The notes under the pieces: generated by a model | Database searches by the model: none | What the model saw: the letters and a program-made list of their open reading frames with translations, nothing else | What the model was told of the DNA's origin: nothing | Position numbers and translations under genes: made by a program | Part shown: positions 36,271 to 42,755 of the stretch, piece by piece | How the letters are laid out: each line of letters opens with the position of its first letter | How positions within the stretch are numbered: position 1 is the stretch's first letter | Assembly (NCBI RefSeq): GCF_000179615.1 | Contig: NZ_AEDD01000012.1 | Location: 186,001 to 250,000 of the forward strand | From: Paenibacillus curdlanolyticus YK9 | GTDB taxonomy: Bacteria > Bacillota > Bacilli > Paenibacillales > Paenibacillaceae | DNA: 64,000 nt | Direction of reading: 5' to 3'

Positions 36271-37560
36271 ATGCCTGCAATGAGATTCAAGAAACTCAGT
36301 GCCTTATTCGTCACCGTCGCTTTCATCCTGTCTTCCTTCGCCACCTCCGCCTTCGCCGCCCCTACGAAACCAGCGCCTTCCGCCACCGTCGTGGTAGACG
36401 GCAACCCCATCAAGATCAGCGGGGAGCAGCCGTTCGTCGACAAAGGCACTTCTTTCGTTCCGCTGAAGCCGCTGTTTAACGAGCTGCACATCGCACTCCA
36501 ATGGAACAATTCCGCCAAAACGTTAACCGGCATTAAAGGCGACCTCACCATCGCGCTGAAAATCGGCAGCACCACCGCCAACGTAAATGGCAACGCCGTC
36601 CAACTGACCGCCGCCCCGCGCATCGTAAACGGCACAACCTTCGTACCGCTCCGGTTCGTTGGGGAAGCTACCGGATATGCCGTTGGTTGGTCCCAATCGA
36701 CGAATACGATTACACTGACCTCCAAGGTACCGCAAGCCGAAGCAAGCAAAGGCTTCATGTGGAAAGTCCAAAACAACGGAAACACCGTTTATCTCGTTGG
36801 TTCCATCCATGTTGCCGACAAAGCGATGTATCCGCTGCGCAAGGAATATGAGGAAGCTTTCAAAGCTGCGGATTACCTCGCCCTTGAGGTTGATTTGACC
36901 CAAGTCGATCAGGCGACAGCTAACAGCCTTATCACCAAATATGGCGTCTATACGGACGGCACGACGCTGAAGGATCATATTTCGGCCGATTTATACAAGC
37001 AAGTGACCGCCATTCTGAAATCCCGCAATATTAAGGAAAATGCGCTCGACACCTACAAGCCTTGGGTCGTAAGCCAAATCTTTTCGACGTTCCAAACAAG
37101 TGACGAGGGGTACGATCCTTCCCTCGGCATCGACCAATACTTCTTAAACAACGCAATCCAGACGAAGAAGCCCATTATCGGACTGGAGACATACGAGCAG
37201 CAAATCCAGATGTTCGCCAGCTTCTCGGACGGCCTTCAAGAAAGCCAGTTGAATGAAACGATCGCTGAATACAACAATCCGAGCACAGACGAGAGCGGAA
37301 TCGATCAGCTAACGGAGATGTGGAAAGAGGGCGACGAGAACACGCTGTCCGCGCTAGCCCAGCAGATATCCTCAAACGAGGAGTACTACAAAGCGATGCT
37401 GGCGGATCGCAATGCCGGCATGGCGGAGAAAGTAACGGGTTTCCTGAACAGTCCGGACAAAAAGACGTACTTTGTTGTCGTGGGAGCACTCCATATGTTA
37501 GGTCAGGACGGCGTCGTGACGAAGCTGCGCGCTGGCGGATTTACGGTGGAGAACTACTAA
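36271..37560 (+). CDS. Secreted TraB/GumN-family protein with copper-amine-oxidase-like N-terminal domain
   Basis: A 429-residue exported protein. After the signal peptide (to about ATSAFAA) comes a stalk-like domain of the copper amine oxidase N-terminal type, with two copies of the (T)SFVPLKPLFNEL / TTFVPLRFVGEATGYAVGW motif, common on paenibacillar surface proteins. From residue ~155 there is a TraB/PrgY/GumN domain: YLVGSIHVADKAMYPL, later ALEVDL, and FVVVGALHMLGQDGVVTKLR at the end, with the two GxxH motifs that define the family. Animal homologues of this superfamily (TIKI) are metalloproteases; the bacterial function is unclear. AAGGAG lies 3 nt before the ATG at 36271 and 12 nt before a second ATG at 36280, so either may be used. 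Frames upstream to 36220 lack a site. Confidence 0.88.
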   Translation: MPAMRFKKLSALFVTVAFILSSFATSAFAAPTKPAPSATVVVDGNPIKISGEQPFVDKGTSFVPLKPLFNELHIALQWNNSAKTLTGIKGDLTIALKIGSTTANVNGNAVQLTAAPRIVNGTTFVPLRFVGEATGYAVGWSQSTNTITLTSKVPQAEASKGFMWKVQNNGNTVYLVGSIHVADKAMYPLRKEYEEAFKAADYLALEVDLTQVDQATANSLITKYGVYTDGTTLKDHISADLYKQVTAILKSRNIKENALDTYKPWVVSQIFSTFQTSDEGYDPSLGIDQYFLNNAIQTKKPIIGLETYEQQIQMFASFSDGLQESQLNETIAEYNNPSTDESGIDQLTEMWKEGDENTLSALAQQISSNEEYYKAMLADRNAGMAEKVTGFLNSPDKKTYFVVVGALHMLGQDGVVTKLRAGGFTVENY

Positions 37561-37593
37561 CGTGAGGAAAACCAAAGAATAAGGGCGTTAAGC

Positions 37594-37646
37594 GGGTACC
37601 CATACACTGGACACTTAAAAGTGTTTAGCATGTGGGTACCTTTTTT
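37594..37646 (+). terminator. Intrinsic terminator after the TraB/GumN gene
   Basis: Outer arms GGGTACCCAT and ATGTGGGTACC and inner arms ACACTT and AAGTGT form a long hairpin followed by six T residues, 34 nt after the stop. Confidence 0.9.
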
Positions 37647-37657
37647 GCATATTACGC

Positions 37658-38509
37658 CTACGATCGGAATTGAAGGACATACGCGCGAGGGGTTACCCCC
37701 ACAATACGTTTAAAATGGCGGTGCAAATGACTCTGATCGCTAAAGCCAAGCGATGCAGCAACCTCGTGAGCCGATTTCCCGCTAAGCAGCAGCTTTTGCG
37801 CCCTGCGTATTTTTTCTCGAAGGATATATTGATGCGGCGGGAGCCCTGTAGCCTTATTAAAAAGCCGCACTAAATGAGAGGGGCTGACATTCGCAGCTGC
37901 TGCAATATCTTCTAAAGCAATATCTTGCTCTAGCATTTCATGTATAAAATCTAAAGCCCGATCGATTTGGCTGCGAGCGAGCTGCTGCGGGCTTGCGCTC
38001 TGTTTCACAGAGGCGGTTCCATACTGTTGAAGCAAATGGACAACCAGCATATGAATAAGCGAATCGACATATATTTGGCCTGAGCTGCCATTGTTCAAAT
38101 CCTCAAACAACCACCGGGCTAACTGAACGACGCGCTCATCGCCTAACCGAATATGCCTTCCAAAATCGACATCAGCACCTCTGGAAGCAAGCTCGAGCTC
38201 ATTAGACACCTTTTCGATCAACGACGGCGGCAAATCGAGGCGGAGAAAGGAGAGGTCTTCTTCCCATCTGCAGAACGACATATCGCCAGCAGAAAAAATG
38301 TTGATATCATTAGGCTTCGCTACCCCTTCCTGATGATACCCATCCGCTTTCTCCAAGACCCTTACCGCTTTGGGTGTCGTATGAATAACGATCAAATGAT
38401 CGGATAGCGCCGGTTCAAACGCTTCTTGCGGCGATACGTCTCTCCAGCCCGACAATTTTATAGAAGACGAACCAAAGCTACTGCTAGCAATAATCGGAGT
38501 ATCCGGCAA
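37658..38509 (-). CDS. AraC-family transcriptional regulator
   Basis: A 283-residue regulator: an N-terminal ligand/cupin-like region and two C-terminal helix-turn-helix motifs (residues ~185-280) with LEDIAAAANVSPSHLVRLFN, TGLPPHQYILREKIRRAQKL and VAASLGFSDQSHLHRHFKRI, ending GVTPRAY. The start is a TTG at 38509 with GGAGGG 6 nt upstream. It is divergent from an aldo/keto reductase gene across a 123-nt gap and most likely regulates it. Confidence 0.92.
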   Translation of the reverse strand: MPDTPIIASSSFGSSSIKLSGWRDVSPQEAFEPALSDHLIVIHTTPKAVRVLEKADGYHQEGVAKPNDINIFSAGDMSFCRWEEDLSFLRLDLPPSLIEKVSNELELASRGADVDFGRHIRLGDERVVQLARWLFEDLNNGSSGQIYVDSLIHMLVVHLLQQYGTASVKQSASPQQLARSQIDRALDFIHEMLEQDIALEDIAAAANVSPSHLVRLFNKATGLPPHQYILREKIRRAQKLLLSGKSAHEVAASLGFSDQSHLHRHFKRIVGVTPRAYVLQFRS

Positions 38510-38632
38510 GTGAAACCCTCCAATGGTTAGCGCATTTTGTACAACTTTCTGATTGCTTTGAACAAGAAATAAACCGCCGTTTTCCTATAAAATGATTTTA
38601 CCACATAAAGTTAATAATGGAGGCTGGAAGAA

Positions 38633-39652
38633 ATGAAATATACCCAACTGGGACAATCGGGTTTAATCGTATCGAAGCTCGCATTCGGTTCAATGACTTT
38701 CGGTTCAGGCAATATCCCAAGTGTCTACAAAGTAGCGGACAATGAAGCACAGACAATGGTTGACCAAGCGCTGGATGCAGGCATTAATTTCTTTGATACA
38801 GCAGATGCGTATGCTGACGGACAGGGTGAAGTCATTCTAGGCCGCCTCCTTCGTTCGCGTCGACATGAGACCATCATCGCTACCAAAGTCGGGAACCGCG
38901 TCGGCTCCGGACTTGTCCAAACCGGGTTATCCCGCAAGCACATTATTCGCTCTGTAGAAGACAGTTTGACTCGGTTAGGCACGGACTATATTGATCTGTA
39001 TATTGTTCATAAAACCGACCCGTTCACCCCGCTCCAAGAAACATTGGAAGCATTAAATGATGTTGTTCGTCAAGGAAAGGTGCGCTATATCGGCTACTCG
39101 AACTGGCCTGCCTGGATGGCTGCTCAAGCCGTTCAAATGCAAAAGGACCGTGGATGGGCTGCATTTATAAACGGTCAAATGTACTATTCATTGATTGGAC
39201 GGGATATTGAACACGAAATAACGCCTTTCATGCAGAGTAACGGAATCGGCCTTACGGTATGGAGTCCGTTGGCTGGCGGCTTTCTGAGCGGCAAGTATAC
39301 GCGTGAAAATATGAAAGATCCAAGTCATAGACTGAGCGGCTTTGATTTTCTCCCCCATGACAAAGAATGGGGCTTCACCGTCCTAGATACCGTCCAAGAA
39401 ATTGCTAAAGCGCATGCAGCAACAGCTGCCCAAGTGTCCGTCGCATGGTTGTTGGCTCAATCCCATGTGAGCAGTGTATTGATCGGAGCCAGCAATCCTT
39501 CTCAGCTAACGAACAATTTGCAAGCTGCACAGCTCGAGCTGACAACAGAGGAAATTGCAAAGCTTAATCTGCTGACCCGTCCTCAGCCCCTTTATCCAAA
39601 CTGGTTTACAGACATGCTGCTAGATCCGCAGGTTGTGCAGGCTCTCAAATAA
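38633..39652 (+). CDS. Aldo/keto reductase
   Basis: A 339-residue NADPH-dependent (beta/alpha)8 oxidoreductase. The family features are all present: KLAFGSMTFGSG, NFFDTADAYADGQGEVILGR (catalytic Asp and Tyr), the lysine in IIATKVGNRVG, the His in DLYIVHKTDPFTPLQETL, and C-terminal AWLLAQSHVSSVLIGASNPS with the cofactor phosphate site. The Lys-X-Gly spacing and length place it with the YccK/Tas/VdmGI-like group of general-stress reductases rather than a dedicated sugar pathway. GGAGG lies 9 nt before the ATG. Substrate unknown. Confidence 0.93.
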   Translation: MKYTQLGQSGLIVSKLAFGSMTFGSGNIPSVYKVADNEAQTMVDQALDAGINFFDTADAYADGQGEVILGRLLRSRRHETIIATKVGNRVGSGLVQTGLSRKHIIRSVEDSLTRLGTDYIDLYIVHKTDPFTPLQETLEALNDVVRQGKVRYIGYSNWPAWMAAQAVQMQKDRGWAAFINGQMYYSLIGRDIEHEITPFMQSNGIGLTVWSPLAGGFLSGKYTRENMKDPSHRLSGFDFLPHDKEWGFTVLDTVQEIAKAHAATAAQVSVAWLLAQSHVSSVLIGASNPSQLTNNLQAAQLELTTEEIAKLNLLTRPQPLYPNWFTDMLLDPQVVQALK

Positions 39653-39695
39653 AAGCAGCTTGGAAGCTGAAACGATCCCTTCCGCCGAAACGGAG

Positions 39696-39732
39696 GAGGG
39701 GACTCTTGCTGTTCGTAAGCAAAAGTCCCCTC
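39696..39732. terminator. Hairpin between convergent genes, probable terminator
   Basis: Arms of 15 nt beginning GAGGGGACT and ending AGTCCCCTC pair with one G:U over a short loop, 43 nt after the aldo/keto reductase stop. The U-tract is poor, so termination may be partial or bidirectional. Confidence 0.6.
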
Positions 39733-39750
39733 TTGGCCGGTCGGTGAACA

Positions 39751-40248
39751 CTATCTTGTTAACTGTTTAGTAGCATTGGACCGAATAACATCGTTTTCTG
39801 ATTGCGCGAGCAGCTGTAGTTTTTCCCGCGACTCTATAGTGTTGATGTCCCCTAATGCCCAGATGCATTTCACAGCTAAAGCATAGCTTTCATCAAAGTC
39901 CAAATAATTAAATTTCATCAATGCGGTACGATAAAGGTACGGAATGCTTTCCGGCGATTTTAACCTTTGAAGAATCATCGCTATATTTTCATGCTGATAA
40001 TGCCAGGAAGACTCGATAAGCTTACATAAAACCGCTACAACATCTTCTGTAAATACGTCAAACGTGAAACCAACAAATAAAGCATAATCTACATCATCCG
40101 CTTCTCGATTCTCATAAGCCTCTTCTAAGAGTTGAATGATGTACTTAGGGTTCTCTTCAATATTTTCGCTAAACAAGCCATTGAATTCAGCCTTAGAAAT
40201 GGACTGTCTCATTAGCTTCTTGACCAATTCTCTGTCATCATTTTTCAT
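39751..40248 (-). CDS. HEAT-like repeat protein, possible immunity protein
   Basis: A 165-residue, wholly helical acidic protein. Helical pairs such as YIIQLLEEAYENREADDVDY, ESIPYLYRTALMKFNYLDFD and SREKLQLLAQSENDVIRSNA resemble HEAT repeats. No catalytic motif or signal peptide is present. It lies at the downstream end of a run of small genes behind the RHS toxin gene, in a stretch visibly more AT-rich than the surroundings, as is usual for orphan immunity genes. HEAT-fold immunity proteins are known in polymorphic toxin systems. The function is inference from context. Its start follows the NADAR gene by 42 nt. Confidence 0.7.
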   Translation of the reverse strand: MKNDDRELVKKLMRQSISKAEFNGLFSENIEENPKYIIQLLEEAYENREADDVDYALFVGFTFDVFTEDVVAVLCKLIESSWHYQHENIAMILQRLKSPESIPYLYRTALMKFNYLDFDESYALAVKCIWALGDINTIESREKLQLLAQSENDVIRSNATKQLTR

Positions 40249-40290
40249 GGCAACATTGACCTGCTCCCTGCACCAACATCTACGATTCTG

Positions 40291-40872
40291 CTATCTATTT
40301 TCTTTAAAATAACGGGAATATTCATTTCGTGCTTCCTCACTTAAACTCATCAACCAGCTTTGTTGTTCGCTTAAATAAGCTTCTTTATCAGCAACATGCT
40401 CCATGCACTGCAAAGGAGGATAAAATACTCCATTAAACTCTGGTTGTTCGCTTCTTACCTCCATAAGCAATTGACCCAGTTTGTTTTGGCCACTGCCATC
40501 CCCGCCGTCAGCCCAATAAGAATCATTTTTGGTATGTTCGATTAGCAGGCAATTTCCAGTAGAAACTAGGATATCCCTTACGCTTTCATGTTGTTCACAT
40601 TTGGCTTCAATCGCTCTCCGCATTATGATCTCTTTCATTTCTTCCCAATCTTTCCGGAGCGGCTTGTTTCTATCGCGGCCTGCTATAGCTGCCTCCATAG
40701 GCGTTCGCAGTAATCTTATTTCCTCTTCAAAGCTGGTGTTCTCGAATTTCATCGCTTGAAAATAATGTTCAACAGTGGCCCATCGTTTATTGTTCAGCTC
40801 AATGGGATGCTTCGAGAAATTAGAAAAGCAGCCGTAGGGTTTGTTTGTCTCATAAAATTTGATCTGGGTCAT
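40291..40872 (-). CDS. NADAR-family protein (YbiA-like N-glycosidase)
   Basis: A 193-residue cytosolic protein of the NADAR superfamily. Diagnostic segments: GCFSNFSKHPIELNNKRWAT, VEHYFQAMKF, AIAGRDRNKPLRKDWEEMKE (near 65-85) and the C-terminal SYWADGGDGSGQNKLGQLLM. E. coli YbiA and plant homologues cleave N-glycosidic bonds in riboflavin-pathway intermediates, and other NADAR proteins remove ADP-ribose from nucleic acid or protein next to DarT toxins. The gene lies within the immunity-gene array behind the RHS toxin. AAGGAG lies 9 nt before the ATG at 40872, and a terminator sits 32 nt upstream. Whether it is housekeeping or defence-related cannot be told from sequence. Confidence 0.9.
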   Translation of the reverse strand: MTQIKFYETNKPYGCFSNFSKHPIELNNKRWATVEHYFQAMKFENTSFEEEIRLLRTPMEAAIAGRDRNKPLRKDWEEMKEIIMRRAIEAKCEQHESVRDILVSTGNCLLIEHTKNDSYWADGGDGSGQNKLGQLLMEVRSEQPEFNGVFYPPLQCMEHVADKEAYLSEQQSWLMSLSEEARNEYSRYFKENR

Positions 40873-40903
40873 GTGTGACAGCTCCTTTTTTTATGGGTTA
40901 TCT

Positions 40904-40937
40904 AAAAAACCTTGAACAGCACCAGCCGTTCAAGGTT
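40904..40937 (-). terminator. Intrinsic terminator after the immunity-like gene
   Basis: AACCTTGAAC and GTTCAAGGTT pair perfectly over a 10-nt loop, followed on the minus strand by a U-run. It separates the immunity-like gene at 40953 from the NADAR gene. Confidence 0.93.
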
Positions 40938-40952
40938 AAGCACAGCACATAA

Positions 40953-41264
40953 CTATCTAATTAAGCTAGCATTTAGTATATTCATAATATTTTCTTGTAG
41001 TTCCCAGCAAAACTTTATTAAAAATTCCTTATCTGTTCCTTGAGCATATTGTATTTCCGGCTCTATCATTAGATAAGTTTGTAACAACGTAGCAATAATA
41101 TTTTTAGGGATCCAGCTTTCCGAATGATACGTCCTAGCAATCTCTTTTAATAATCCAAACAACTTTTCCTGCTGCTTAATATCCACCTTTTTATCCGCAT
41201 GGGCAGCCATACAAATGCTTGGCAATAAATCTAATAACTTATCCTTGTATAAAGGGTAGTCCAT
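40953..41264 (-). CDS. Small helical protein, probable immunity protein coupled to the displaced RHS tip
   Basis: A 103-residue helical protein with no motif I recognise (DYPLYKDKLLDLLPSICMAA near the start, IPKNIIATLLQTYLMIEPEI in the middle). The ATG at 41264 overlaps the stop of the displaced RHS tip by one base (TAATG), the arrangement of toxin-immunity pairs. No separate Shine-Dalgarno is obvious, so translation would depend on coupling. A longer frame from a TTG at 41291 is less likely. It is followed by its own terminator. The toxin domain that should precede it is missing (see the pseudogene entry). Confidence 0.68.
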   Translation of the reverse strand: MDYPLYKDKLLDLLPSICMAAHADKKVDIKQQEKLFGLLKEIARTYHSESWIPKNIIATLLQTYLMIEPEIQYAQGTDKEFLIKFCWELQENIMNILNASLIR

Positions 41265-42269
41265 TAAGTATAAGATCCCGGTCGAGGACAAGTTTCATTA
41301 TGAACCCATACGCCTAACCCACTTACAAAGTAAGTATGGAATTCGGCCACTTCGAAGTTATAAACGGTTTCTTGGCGCTTCTCAATAGTTATAGAATCAA
41401 TCTTTAATGTACGACCGCCCGTCTGAAGAAGCGAGTCTCCAACCTCTAGCTCCGCTGCCAGTACCCATTTCTCACCCTGAACCCAAAAAGGATGGTTACC
41501 TGTTGCTTCAATAACCTGATCGCCAACATGGATATTATAAATTTCATAAGCTTCCCTCTCAAATAAACGAATGACAGGTTTATAAGCTTCTTCACCTGTA
41601 TTCTCATTCCGTGAAAGAACCTTATCTCCAATCTTTATTTCTTCGATTGGCTTATCTCCATTATCGGTTAGGATCAAGGTACCTGCAGTAAAGCAGTTAC
41701 ATCCCTTGCTCCGGTGGTTATTACTACTATTACTACTGCTCTTCTTCGGCTTAATCTTGCTCAGCAGCTTCTCCAGCTTCGGTATGACACGGAGAACCGC
41801 CTTCATTGCACCGCCGTTGCCGACGACCATCTGCAGCGCCGTGCCCAGCTGGTTGCCGTACTCTTTCACCTCTCGGTTGCTCGGATCTCCTTTCCATACG
41901 TATCTCGAATTGTTGTAGAGGTACATAAACGGTCCCGTTACCGAGGATATGAATGAGCGTGCAATATCTTTGAACGAGATTTTGCCCTTCGCAATCGCTT
42001 TGCCCGTCTTCCACAACGCGTCGAGTGTCTTGAAGCTGAACAGGCCTGAAATATCGCCTAGCGAGGACAAAATGCCCTTCGCCAAGTCGTCGACCTGCCA
42101 CCAGCTCATATGACCCGTCGGGTCAACGAAGTTTACTGGGTTGTTGAGCGCGTACGTATACAGGTTCAAGCTCAGCGGATGCTCGCCTTCGCCGCGGTAG
42201 CTATCGGCCGAAATAAACCGCGCTTCCCGAGGGTCATAATACCGCGCCTGCTAATAGTACATTTGCGTT
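41264..42269 (-). pseudogene. Displaced RHS C-terminal tip with Hint domain, lacking a start and most of its toxin
   Basis: The frame opens in the RHS core end (MYY, stop, then QARYYDPREARF, then NLYTYALNNPVNFVDPTGH) and continues through a helical pre-toxin region into a Hint domain: CNCFTAGTLILTDNGDKPIE, GDKVLSRNENTGE, the TGNHPFWV block and HTYFVSGLGVWVHN. A TAG stop replaces the Leu codon found at the same place in the intact RHS gene, and no real start codon or ribosome-binding site is visible, so it cannot be made alone. After VHN only ten residues remain (ETCPRPGSYT), far short of a toxin domain, so the toxin appears to have been lost. The first 60 nt (42210-42269) duplicate the intact RHS gene. 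It looks like a silent tip module that could be swapped into the RHS gene by recombination. Confidence 0.82.
42210..42269. repeat. 60-bp direct repeat, copy 1 (displaced tip)
   Basis: Matches 43696-43755 in the intact RHS gene with one difference in 60 nt (T for A, which makes the TAG stop). It encodes the end of the RHS core, including QARYYDPREARF. Confidence 0.93.
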
Positions 42270-42297
42270 CCAAAGAATCCGGATATTTAAACACCAA

Positions 42298-42329
42298 GAC
42301 CGCCTTGCGATTACATTAGCAAGGCGGTC
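42298..42329 (-). terminator. Hairpin terminator after the RHS immunity gene
   Basis: GACCGCCTTGC and GCAAGGCGGTC pair perfectly over a 10-nt loop about 40 nt after the immunity gene stop. The following sequence on the minus strand is only moderately U-rich. Confidence 0.65.
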
Positions 42330-42368
42330 GATGGCTGTCCATTGATTCTTGTTTACTTCAAAAGAGCC

Positions 42369-42740
42369 TCATGATATACCTTGATCTTTATTAGGCAACA
42401 TTTGCTCAAAATCACATGCGGCGACTGCTGTATATCGACCGTCCCACAAGTCAGTCAACAGTTTTGAAATACAAGATATATACTGGCTTGAATCCACCCC
42501 ATCATTTGGTTCAATATCAAGGTAATACCTTGAATACAGAAATCCACCTACACTCTCTAATCGCTTGAATTCATCAAATTCATCATTTTCCCTCAAGTAA
42601 ATAGCGCAGTAAGGGCTCGAAATATTCCATTTTTCTACAGTCCCAATTATACTATTCGACACATAATGAGCAATTTCTTCGTAACTAGCATCTGTATCAA
42701 TGAACACTTTACAAAATAGATCAATCTCATCTAAAGGCAC
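42369..42740 (-). CDS. Probable immunity protein for the RHS nucleotidyltransferase toxin
   Basis: A 123-residue acidic protein (for example LRENDEFDEFKRLESVGGFL, DIEPNDGVDSSQYISC) without signal peptide or enzyme motif. It starts 15 nt after the RHS stop at a GTG with GGGGTGA 4 nt upstream, the standard place and character of a cognate immunity gene in WapA/RHS systems. I recognise no family. It would act in the cytosol by binding the toxin domain. Its stretch is AT-rich like the toxin tip. Confidence 0.78.
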   Translation of the reverse strand: MPLDEIDLFCKVFIDTDASYEEIAHYVSNSIIGTVEKWNISSPYCAIYLRENDEFDEFKRLESVGGFLYSRYYLDIEPNDGVDSSQYISCISKLLTDLWDGRYTAVAACDFEQMLPNKDQGIS

Positions 42741-42755
42741 GTTATCACCCCAACT

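Noticed and set aside
41264-41750. Intein in the displaced RHS tip
   Set aside because: The Hint domain has no C-extein after VHN and no endonuclease; Hint domains in RHS proteins release toxins instead of splicing.
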